Made by a program: the position numbers and the translations under genes. Source: Prevotella sp. (GTDB lineage: Bacteria > Bacteroidota > Bacteroidia > Bacteroidales > Bacteroidaceae). Taken from it: 64,000 bases of DNA. This document shows, in pieces, positions 32,359 through 39,317 of the stretch. The stretch spans positions 1 through 64,000 of the forward strand of contig JAEEVW010000013.1 of NCBI GenBank assembly GCA_016291085.1, given 5' to 3'. The number at the start of each line of letters is the position of its first letter. Position 1 is the first letter of the stretch. The notes beneath the pieces were generated by a model, which was given only the letters and a program-made list of their open reading frames with translations, ran no database searches and was not told where the DNA came from.

Positions 32359-33480
32359 TTTCTTATAGCACCGACGGCGCTTGACGTACTCGGGCTTCAG
32401 CGGTTTCCACTGCGACAGCTCGCGAACATTGTCTTCCAGTTGTGGCCCTGTCTCAGCCCACTTGAAGCCATACTGATTATAAATAGGTATCAGGTCGTCG
32501 AAGAACAAGGCATTCACACCCATTCCCTGATAGTCGGGGCGCACACCGATAAGCAGCATCTCAGCACTGTCGGCATGTTTCCATTTCAATGCCTTGATCA
32601 AATGATACCATCCCATGGGCCATAGTCGGCCATTCGCTTTCTGCATAGCCTTTGTCATACTGCCCATCGTAATGGCAACGCCCACCAGTTCGTCTTTCTC
32701 GTTCAGCACCACGGGAATCAATTTGAGGTCTATCAGCTTCAGATATTTGTCTAAGAAGTAGTCTATCTGTTGCGCTGTCAGCGATGAGAAACCGAAAATG
32801 GGTTCGTATGCCTGGTTCAGCAGTTGGAAGACGCGTTGACCATAGTTTCCCTTGTCAACATCCGAAGAGCTCAGTTTTACCACTCGCAGGCCTATCTGCT
32901 CGCGGACATACTGCGCCGTACGACTGTAGCGAAGGGGCGTCTCCTGAGGAATCTGAATGCGTATTTGCACCCAGTCTACAGCTTTCTGAAAGCCCAGAGC
33001 CTCCATATGGCGTGGATAATAGTCGGGGTTCCAAATGGTATTCATGGTACCTGTCAGATGGAAGTCCTCTATGAGCATGCCCTCTTTGTCAAAATCGGTA
33101 ATGCCCATTGGACCTTGCAGGGTGTTCATACCCAACTCACGTCCCCATTGTCCTACAGCTTCGAGCAGCGCACGGCTTACGCCCAAGTCATCGATAAACT
33201 CAATTAGACCGAACCGCACCACACGCTGCTTCCAGTGTTCATTGGCTTTGCGGTTCACGATGCCTGCAATGCGACCGACGGGAACGTCGTCACGATAAGC
33301 CACGAAAAACTGAACGTTGGAAAATTCCAATCCAGGGTTGTCCTTCCGACAAATGATGCCGGCGATATCTCGCTCCAGGTCTGGCACATATTGTGTCACA
33401 CCATGGTACATCATGCGTGGCAGACGCACAAAGTCATCTCTATCCTGTTGGCACGTTACCTTGCGAACTTCCACTTTCAT
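32341..33480 (-). CDS. GNAT-fold N-acyltransferase (YghO-like)
   Basis: 379 residues. An N-terminal region (YVPDLERDIAGII...DNPGLEFSNVQFFVAYRDDVPVGRIAGIVN, about 30-85) and a C-terminal GNAT acyl-CoA site (LLIGVRPDYQGMGVNALFFDD, about 310-330) are typical of a large Bacteroidota acyltransferase family. The acyl acceptor is unknown. It is the first long gene of the operon, coupled to the 33-codon gene upstream (ATGA) and to the KS downstream. Some bacterial ceramide synthases are reported to have a GNAT-type fold, so N-acylation of an amino-lipid precursor is one possibility; I cannot decide from sequence alone. Confidence 0.65.
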   Translation of the reverse strand: MKVEVRKVTCQQDRDDFVRLPRMMYHGVTQYVPDLERDIAGIICRKDNPGLEFSNVQFFVAYRDDVPVGRIAGIVNRKANEHWKQRVVRFGLIEFIDDLGVSRALLEAVGQWGRELGMNTLQGPMGITDFDKEGMLIEDFHLTGTMNTIWNPDYYPRHMEALGFQKAVDWVQIRIQIPQETPLRYSRTAQYVREQIGLRVVKLSSSDVDKGNYGQRVFQLLNQAYEPIFGFSSLTAQQIDYFLDKYLKLIDLKLIPVVLNEKDELVGVAITMGSMTKAMQKANGRLWPMGWYHLIKALKWKHADSAEMLLIGVRPDYQGMGVNALFFDDLIPIYNQYGFKWAETGPQLEDNVRELSQWKPLKPEYVKRRRCYKKLINEK

Positions 33481-33578
33481 CGGCCAGCCTTGTTTTTGTT
33501 CTTGCGCAGGTTGCTGATGAACAGCACATTTTCGCCTATCACCTGGAGTGGTTCCAAGATGTTTTTCAATGATTCCAT
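33477..33578 (-). CDS. Short protein (33 aa) leading the lipid operon
   Basis: The ATG at 33578 opens 33 codons (MESLKNILEPLQVIGENVLF, then ISNLRKNKNKAGR) ending in a TGA that overlaps the acyltransferase ATG by 4 bases, as at several other junctions of this operon. A -7 box lies 63 bases upstream. The peptide is amphipathic with a basic tail, like a short membrane-surface helix. It could be a real small protein or a leader that couples translation. No match is recognised. Confidence 0.5.
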   Translation of the reverse strand: MESLKNILEPLQVIGENVLFISNLRKNKNKAGR

Positions 33579-33640
33579 TACACCATTGTTATAAACCCAT
33601 TGCGATGCAAAATTGGGTTTGTTTCATTTTTTTTTGTTTG

Positions 33641-33648
33641 CAAAAGTA
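33641..33648 (-). promoter_or_regulatory. -7 box of the lipid operon
   Basis: TACTTTTG on the minus strand. The expected start near 33635 gives a leader of about 57 bases to the 33-codon gene. Confidence 0.55.
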
Positions 33649-33752
33649 AACATTTTCTATCAATTTTCGATGTTCATTTCTTCTCTAATAACATTCTTTA
33701 CTTCTTTTTTAGATAAAACAAGACATTTAGAGAGATGATATCAACAACATAT

Positions 33753-33818
33753 ACCATCACCGCCCGTCTGTCAGAAAAAGGTGGTTTGGAATTTGAGTTG
33801 ACACTAAAAGTGGGGTAA
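33753..33818 (+). pseudogene. Relic of a histidine kinase 3' end
   Basis: 22 codons ending in TAA read TITARLSEKGGLEFELTLKV, then G and stop. They match the last residues of the kinase at 22748-23671 (TITVRLSEKGGLEFEFTLRK), with most base changes at third codon positions. No kinase sequence precedes it: upstream bases are AT-rich and unrelated. The fragment is old and cannot be functional alone. The rest of 33579-33951 holds two promoter boxes and nothing else recognisable. Confidence 0.7.
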
Positions 33819-33886
33819 TTGGCTTGGATTTTTCGGGTTTTTAATTAGATTAACAATTAAAAGCGTGAAAAACGAACTATTTTCAC

Positions 33887-33894
33887 TATCTTTG
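33887..33894 (+). promoter_or_regulatory. -7 box of the carboxyltransferase gene
   Basis: TATCTTTG, about 57 bases before the ATG at 33952; no good -33 TTTG. Confidence 0.5.
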
Positions 33895-33951
33895 CAGCGA
33901 TATTACTCATTTCCGAATGTAACGAATTGAACAAATCTAATATTACAGAAT

Positions 33952-35736
33952 ATGAAGAAGAAAATCAAGTTTAGTCTCGTCTACCGCGATATGTGGCAGT
34001 CGTCAGGAAAGTTTCAGCCTCGTAAGGATCAGTTAGAGCGTATAGCACCAGCCATCATCGACATGGGTTGCTTTGCCCGTGTGGAAACGAATGGTGGTGC
34101 CTTCGAACAGGTGAACCTCATGGCTGGTGAGAATCCTAACCTGGCCGTCCGCGCGTTCTGCAAGCCTTTCAACGAGGTGGGTATCCAGACCCACATGTTG
34201 GACCGCGGTCTGAACGCGCTGCGCATGTATCCCGTGCCCGACGATGTGCGCGAGTTGATGTATAAGGTGAAGAAGGCTCAGGGTGTGGACATTCCCCGTA
34301 TCTTCTGTGGTCTGAACGACACGCGTAATATCATTCCCAGCATCAAGTGGGCCAAGGCCGCAGGTATGATTCCGCAGGCCACGCTGTGTATCACTACCAG
34401 CCCCGTGCACACTGTTGAGTACTACAGCGCCATTGCCGACGAGGTGATTGCTGCCGGAGCCGAGGAAATTTGTTTGAAGGATATGGCAGGCATCGGACAG
34501 CCTGCGCTGCTGGGTGCGCTGACGAAGGCCATCAAGACGAAGCACCCCGACATCATCATTCAGTATCATGGACATAGTGGTCCCGGCCTGTCGATGGCTT
34601 CGATTCTGGAGGTTTGTAACAATGGTGCCGACATCATCGATACCGCCATCGAACCGCTGTCGTGGGGTAAGGTGCATCCGGATATCATCTCCGTGCAGTC
34701 GATGCTGAAGAACGAGGGCTTCGAGGTGGCTGATATTAATATGAACGCGTATATGCAGGCGCGTTCGTTGACGCAGGAGTTCATTGACGACTGGCTGGGC
34801 TGCTTCATCAATCCTGCCAACAAGCACATGTCGAGCCTGTTGCTGGGCAGTGGTCTGCCTGGTGGCATGATGGGTTCGATGATGGCCGACCTGGGTCCCA
34901 TCCAGACCATGATCAACAAGCTGCGCGAGAAGAAGGGCGAGGCCACACTGTCGATGGATGACATGCTGGTGAAGCTGTTCAACGAGGTAGAGTACGTATG
35001 GCCAAAGGTGGGTTACCCCCCACTGGTTACGCCGTTCTCGCAGTATACGAAGAACATCGCGCTGATGAATCTGCTGACGATGGAGCAGGGCAAAGGCCGC
35101 TACGTGATGATGGACGACGCCATCTGGGGCATGATCCTCGGCAAGAGCGGCAAGGTGCCTGGCACCATCGATCCCGAATTCGTTGAGCTGGCCAAGAAGC
35201 AGAACCGCGAGTTCACCGATGCCGATCCTCATACGCTGATTCCCAATGCCCTCGAAGGCTTTAAGAAGGAGATGGACGAGAACGGCTGGGACTACGGACA
35301 GGACAACGAAGAACTGTTCGAGTTGGCTATGCACCCCGAGCAGTATCGCCCGTTTAAGAGCGGTCAGGCCAAGAAGCAGTTGCTGGCCGATATTCAGAAG
35401 GCCAAGGACGCCAAGCTGGGTGGTTCGAAGATGAAGCCCGAGGAGTTGGCTGCCTTCAAGCATGCCAAGGCCGACCCGTTGACAGCACCTGTTGCCGGAC
35501 AGGTGTACTACGAGTTCTCTGGCGAAGGAGCCTGCGAGCCTTGTCTGGAACCGTTCATTGGCCAGAAGTACAAGGAAGGCGACACCTACTGCTATATCCA
35601 GGCTCCTTGGGGCGAAATCGTTCCCATCCCCGCTGCGCTGGGTGGTAAGCTCGTCGAGGTAGCTGCCAAGCAGGGCGCGAAGGTGCGTCGTGGCGACAAT
35701 CTGGGATGGATTGAGCGCGAGGGAAGCGATAAGTGA
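33952..35736 (+). CDS. Oxaloacetate decarboxylase/pyruvate carboxylase subunit-B-like carboxyltransferase
   Basis: 594 residues. The N-terminal DRE-TIM/HMGL-like barrel (about 5-280) has FSLVYRDMWQSSGKF, ARVETNGGAFEQ, EICLKDMAGIG with the metal-bound Lys region, and QYHGHSGPG. The conserved carboxylase domain follows (about 290-500: GSGLPGGMMGSMMADL, VWPKVGYPPLVTPFSQY). The C-terminal biotinyl-like domain (about 505-594) lacks the biotin-accepting Lys: where related proteins have EAMKT or EAMKM after CYI, this one has CYIQAPWGEIVPIP. It therefore cannot carry biotin itself and would need another carrier. Which oxo-acid it acts on is unknown. Its stop lies in a tract of 7-base repeats. Confidence 0.78.
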   Translation: MKKKIKFSLVYRDMWQSSGKFQPRKDQLERIAPAIIDMGCFARVETNGGAFEQVNLMAGENPNLAVRAFCKPFNEVGIQTHMLDRGLNALRMYPVPDDVRELMYKVKKAQGVDIPRIFCGLNDTRNIIPSIKWAKAAGMIPQATLCITTSPVHTVEYYSAIADEVIAAGAEEICLKDMAGIGQPALLGALTKAIKTKHPDIIIQYHGHSGPGLSMASILEVCNNGADIIDTAIEPLSWGKVHPDIISVQSMLKNEGFEVADINMNAYMQARSLTQEFIDDWLGCFINPANKHMSSLLLGSGLPGGMMGSMMADLGPIQTMINKLREKKGEATLSMDDMLVKLFNEVEYVWPKVGYPPLVTPFSQYTKNIALMNLLTMEQGKGRYVMMDDAIWGMILGKSGKVPGTIDPEFVELAKKQNREFTDADPHTLIPNALEGFKKEMDENGWDYGQDNEELFELAMHPEQYRPFKSGQAKKQLLADIQKAKDAKLGGSKMKPEELAAFKHAKADPLTAPVAGQVYYEFSGEGACEPCLEPFIGQKYKEGDTYCYIQAPWGEIVPIPAALGGKLVEVAAKQGAKVRRGDNLGWIEREGSDK

Positions 35737-35790
35737 TAAGTGATAAGTGATAAGTGATAAACGATAAGTGATAAGTGAGAAGCGATAAAT
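35728..35790 (+). repeat. 7-base tandem tract, nine units
   Basis: gataagt repeated (four perfect, then gataaac, two gataagt, gagaagc, gataaat), straddling the stop codon of the carboxyltransferase gene (35734-35736). Confidence 0.8.
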
Positions 35791-35808
35791 TCTATCGCAA
35801 AGACTATC

Positions 35809-36303
35809 ATGGACTATCAAGCAATTATTGACAAATATTACCCTGCGGACGATGCGCTCCGCAGGGTTTTATTGCAACATAGCCGGCAGGTGGCAGACCG
35901 TTGTTTGCAAATCGTCAGGAAGCACAAGGAACTGCCCGTCGACGTGCAATTCTTGGAGGAGGCTGCCATGCTACACGACATTGGCATCTACCAATGCGAT
36001 GCACCCAGCATTCACTGTCAAGGGACGGAACCCTACATCAAACATGGTCCCATAGGCGGTGACTTGCTGCGCCAGGAGGGTTTGCCTCGTCACGCCCGCG
36101 TGGCAGAACGTCATACGGGAACAGGACTGCCGGGTTATGAGCCCGAGACGCTGGAGGAACAGATTGTGTGCTATGCTGACAAGTTCTATTCCAAGTCTAG
36201 TCCCAACCATGTGCGCACAGTGGCTGAAACCGCACAGTCGCTCGAGAAATTCGGACACGAAGGGGTGCTGAAATTCCTTTCCTGGGCAGAAAGATTCGAA
36301 TAA
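35809..36303 (+). CDS. HD-domain hydrolase
   Basis: 164 residues, an HD phosphohydrolase: H in LLQHSRQVAD (about 24), the HD pair in AAMLHDIGIYQ (about 56-57), H in YIKHGPIGGDLL and D in IVCYADKFYSK. The set and length match the Bacteroidota 'HDIG/HD-domain uncharacterised' family of about 160-170 residues. The substrate is unknown; nucleotide or phosphate-ester hydrolysis is usual for the fold. It follows the carboxyltransferase by 72 bases and precedes a terminator. Confidence 0.82.
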   Translation: MDYQAIIDKYYPADDALRRVLLQHSRQVADRCLQIVRKHKELPVDVQFLEEAAMLHDIGIYQCDAPSIHCQGTEPYIKHGPIGGDLLRQEGLPRHARVAERHTGTGLPGYEPETLEEQIVCYADKFYSKSSPNHVRTVAETAQSLEKFGHEGVLKFLSWAERFE

Positions 36304-36326
36304 AAAGGTAAAAGACCCCTACCAAA

Positions 36327-36349
36327 CCTCCCCGAGGGGAGGCTTTTTC
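36327..36349 (+). terminator. Terminator after the HD gene
   Basis: CCTCCCC-GA-GGGGAGG (36327-36342) then CTTTTT. A second G/C block, CCCCTCAGGGG (36350-36360), follows; it is a widely seen G/C hairpin style and may be a dispersed element. Confidence 0.7.
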
Positions 36350-36400
36350 CCCTCAGGGGAGGCGGAGGGGGGTTAAAAAAATATAAGGCGGCAGCAAATT

Positions 36401-36444
36401 CTTCACTCTTCACTCTTCACTCTTCACTTTTTTTACTACCTTTG
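36401..36444 (+). promoter_or_regulatory. 7-base tract and -7 box before the LptD-like gene
   Basis: Four perfect cttcact units (36401-36428) are followed by TACCTTTG (36437-36444), five bases before a GTG start. There is no -33 TTTG; the tract occupies that place. Confidence 0.6.
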
Positions 36445-36449
36445 CAGCC

Positions 36450-39317
36450 GTGAGAAGAAAAACGCTCATATTTCTATCCCTTTTTGTCATCGTTTTTATG
36501 GTGGCAGAAGTACCTCGGTTGCGCTTTCCCAATGGGGGAGCGGGCAATGATTCTATTCCTGAAGATTCCGTTCCCCAGGACACGCTGCCCGTCAGAAAAG
36601 GTCCTATTCCTGCTTTACAGAATGATACGTCCAAGAACATCTCGCAGACATTGGACACTGCCGGCATGGACTCGCTACAGAAGGCCATCTGGTTGCACAA
36701 CAAGCTGATTGACGACTCGTTGCGTGCAGACTCGCTGAATCGCCAGCGCAAGAATGGTATTGATGCTCCTGTAGAGTATTCTGCAGAGGACTCCATGGTG
36801 TATGTGGGTGACACGAAACTGGCCTATCTCTATGGTAAGTCGCACGTGAAATACGAAAACATGGATTTGTCGAGCGACCAGATCTACATGTCGATGGACT
36901 CCAGTCTGGTCCATGCCACTGGTTCGCGCGACACGACGGGAAAGAAGTTCGGAACCCCCGTATTCAAAATGGGTAGCGACACCTATGAGAACGATACGAT
37001 GGCTTTCAACTTCAAGACGAAGAAGGGTCTTATCACCAATGTCTATACGCAACAGGACGAGGGCTACATGACGTCGGAGATATCGAAGCGCGATGCAGAC
37101 GGTAACATGTATCTGTATCACGGACGCTATACGACCTGCGACCAGCCACATCCCGACTTCTATTTCGCCATGTCGCGTGCCAAGGTTCGCCCGGGCAAGG
37201 ATGTAGTATTCGGTCCGGCTTATCTGGTGGTGGCCGACGTGCCGCTGCCATTTGCCATACCTTACGGCTTCTTCCCGTTTACGAAGAGCTACTCCAGCGG
37301 TTTCATCATGCCAACCTATGGTGACGAGACGTCACGAGGCTTCTATCTGCGTGATGGTGGTTACTATTTTGCCATCAACGACAAGATGGACCTGAAGCTG
37401 ATTGGTGAGATTTATACCAAGGGGTCGTGGGGCGTCTCTGGAGCCTCAAACTATCGCAAACGCTATCGTTACAGTGGTTCGTTTTTTGCCAGTTACCAGA
37501 GTTCGGTGACGGGCGACAAGAATATGCCCGACTATGTGAAACAGACGAGTTTCAAGGTTCAGTGGTCGCATCGTCAAGATGCCAAGGCAAACCCGTACAG
37601 TACGCTGTCGGCCAGTGTGAACTTCGCCACGTCGAACTACGAGCCGAACAACCTGACCTCGATGTATAATCCCCAGTCGATGACGCAGTCGACGCGTACT
37701 TCGTCAGTCAGCTGGAGCACCAATTTCTCGAGCATAGGCATGAGTCTGAGTTCGACAGTGAACCTGAACCAGAATATGCGTGACTCCACCATTGCGCTGA
37801 CGCTGCCCGACCTGAACATCAGCATCTCGCGTTTCTATCCCTTTAAACGTAAGAACGGGGTGGGCGAGGAACGCTGGTATGAAAAGATTGCGATGCAGTA
37901 CACGGGTCATCTGACCAACAGCATTGATACGAAAGAGGATAAGCTGTTGAAGTCGAGTCTGGCCAAGGACTGGCGCAACGGTATGGATCATCGTATTCAG
38001 ACCTCAGGTAGTTTTACACTGTTCGGTTATCTGAACCTGAATCCCAGTTTCAACTTCAACGACAAGATGTTGACACGAAAGCATGTCCGCTCGTGGGATG
38101 TGGACCAACAGAAGGAGAAGGTTGACACGGTACAGGGATTCTATAACATGTACGACTGGGACTTGAGCCTGTCTGCATCGACCAAGCTCTATGGTTTCTA
38201 TATCCCCAATCGCAAACTTTTCGGCAACAAGATTGACCGCATTCGCCACGTGTTGACGCCGACAGTCAGTTTCAGCTATGCACCCAGCTTCGGTTCTGCC
38301 CGTTACGGTTACTACGACACGTATCTGAAGACTGATGCTGAGGGTAACACATCGCTGGTGGAGTACTCACCTTATACCGGCACGCTCTATTCACCGCCAA
38401 GCAAGGACATGAGAGGCTCGATGTCGGTATCGATATCGAATAACGTTGAGATGAAGTACCGTAACAGGGATGACTCGCTGGTGAAGGTAAGTCTGATTGA
38501 CGAGTTGGGCGCTTCTATGTCATACAACTTCGCTGCCAAGGAGAAGCCCTGGAGCGACCTGAGCACGACGCTGCGCCTGAAGCTGACAAAGAGTTATACC
38601 TTCAACCTGAGTGCTGTCTTCGCCACCTATGCCTACGAAGCCGACTCCGTGGGAGCTACACCCTATATAGGCAATCGTACGGAGTATAGCAAGGGTCGTT
38701 TCGGCCGTTTCCAGGGCATGTCTCAGAACCTGAACTACACGCTCGACAATACGAAGGTCGCCAACTTCTTCAAATGGTTGCGTGGCGAGAGAGTCGACAA
38801 GAAGAAAGACAAGAACAAGGGTAAAGGTGACGAGTACGATACGGGTGTCGAGACGAATATTGACAACCAGATGGAGGCTGGTAAGCATGGTGCTGAGAGA
38901 GGGCAAAACGATATGGCCGAGACGGACGCCGACGGATACATGCAGTTCTCGATGCCTTGGTCGCTCAGTATCGGCTATGGTATCACGATGCGCGAAAACA
39001 CCAGTGGCAAGTTCAATTACGACACGATGCGCTATCCCTATAGCTTTACGCAGAACCTGAATATATCAGGTAATCTCCGCCTGTCCGAAGGCTGGAACAT
39101 CTCGTTCTCGTCGGGCTATGACTTCGACAACAAGAAGATCTCGATGACGACGGCTTCCCTGTCGCGCGACCTGCATTGCTTCAACATGTCGTGTCAGGTG
39201 GTGCTGGCGCCTTACACCAGTTATAACTTCTCGTTCCGATGCAATGCTGCCACGCTTACCGATGCTTTGAAATACGATAAGCGCAGCAGCTATTCAAATG
39301 CAGTACAGTGGTATTAA
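36450..39317 (+). CDS. lptD: LptD-like outer-membrane LPS-assembly protein
   Basis: 955 residues from a GTG at 36450 (MRRKTLIFLSLFVIVF...), needed to include the signal segment. An OstA/LptA-like beta-jelly-roll follows (about 110-240: YSAEDSMVYVGDTKLAYLYGKS, VKYENMDLSSDQIYM), then a long beta-barrel (about 290-955: PYGFFPFTKSYSSGFIMPTYGDE). The last residue pair (QWY) has the terminal aromatic usual for outer-membrane barrels. It inserts LPS into the outer leaflet. An acidic/Lys-rich insertion (about 775-810, KKKDKNKGKGDE) looks like a flexible loop. Its stop overlaps the convergent antiporter gene by 4 bases. Confidence 0.82.
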   Translation: MRRKTLIFLSLFVIVFMVAEVPRLRFPNGGAGNDSIPEDSVPQDTLPVRKGPIPALQNDTSKNISQTLDTAGMDSLQKAIWLHNKLIDDSLRADSLNRQRKNGIDAPVEYSAEDSMVYVGDTKLAYLYGKSHVKYENMDLSSDQIYMSMDSSLVHATGSRDTTGKKFGTPVFKMGSDTYENDTMAFNFKTKKGLITNVYTQQDEGYMTSEISKRDADGNMYLYHGRYTTCDQPHPDFYFAMSRAKVRPGKDVVFGPAYLVVADVPLPFAIPYGFFPFTKSYSSGFIMPTYGDETSRGFYLRDGGYYFAINDKMDLKLIGEIYTKGSWGVSGASNYRKRYRYSGSFFASYQSSVTGDKNMPDYVKQTSFKVQWSHRQDAKANPYSTLSASVNFATSNYEPNNLTSMYNPQSMTQSTRTSSVSWSTNFSSIGMSLSSTVNLNQNMRDSTIALTLPDLNISISRFYPFKRKNGVGEERWYEKIAMQYTGHLTNSIDTKEDKLLKSSLAKDWRNGMDHRIQTSGSFTLFGYLNLNPSFNFNDKMLTRKHVRSWDVDQQKEKVDTVQGFYNMYDWDLSLSASTKLYGFYIPNRKLFGNKIDRIRHVLTPTVSFSYAPSFGSARYGYYDTYLKTDAEGNTSLVEYSPYTGTLYSPPSKDMRGSMSVSISNNVEMKYRNRDDSLVKVSLIDELGASMSYNFAAKEKPWSDLSTTLRLKLTKSYTFNLSAVFATYAYEADSVGATPYIGNRTEYSKGRFGRFQGMSQNLNYTLDNTKVANFFKWLRGERVDKKKDKNKGKGDEYDTGVETNIDNQMEAGKHGAERGQNDMAETDADGYMQFSMPWSLSIGYGITMRENTSGKFNYDTMRYPYSFTQNLNISGNLRLSEGWNISFSSGYDFDNKKISMTTASLSRDLHCFNMSCQVVLAPYTSYNFSFRCNAATLTDALKYDKRSSYSNAVQWY

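Noticed and set aside
35728..35790. CRISPR-like array
   Set aside because: Units of 7 bases without spacers; no cas genes. It is a simple tandem tract.
34033..35820. Long open frame (595 codons) antisense to the carboxyltransferase gene
   Set aside because: The sense frame has clear family motifs; the antisense product is low-complexity (His/Leu/Gln-rich) and has no promoter. It is a codon-bias shadow.
39314..39317. Four-base overlap of the lptD and antiporter stops as a regulatory feature
   Set aside because: Convergent genes often overlap by a few bases; nothing else suggests control here.
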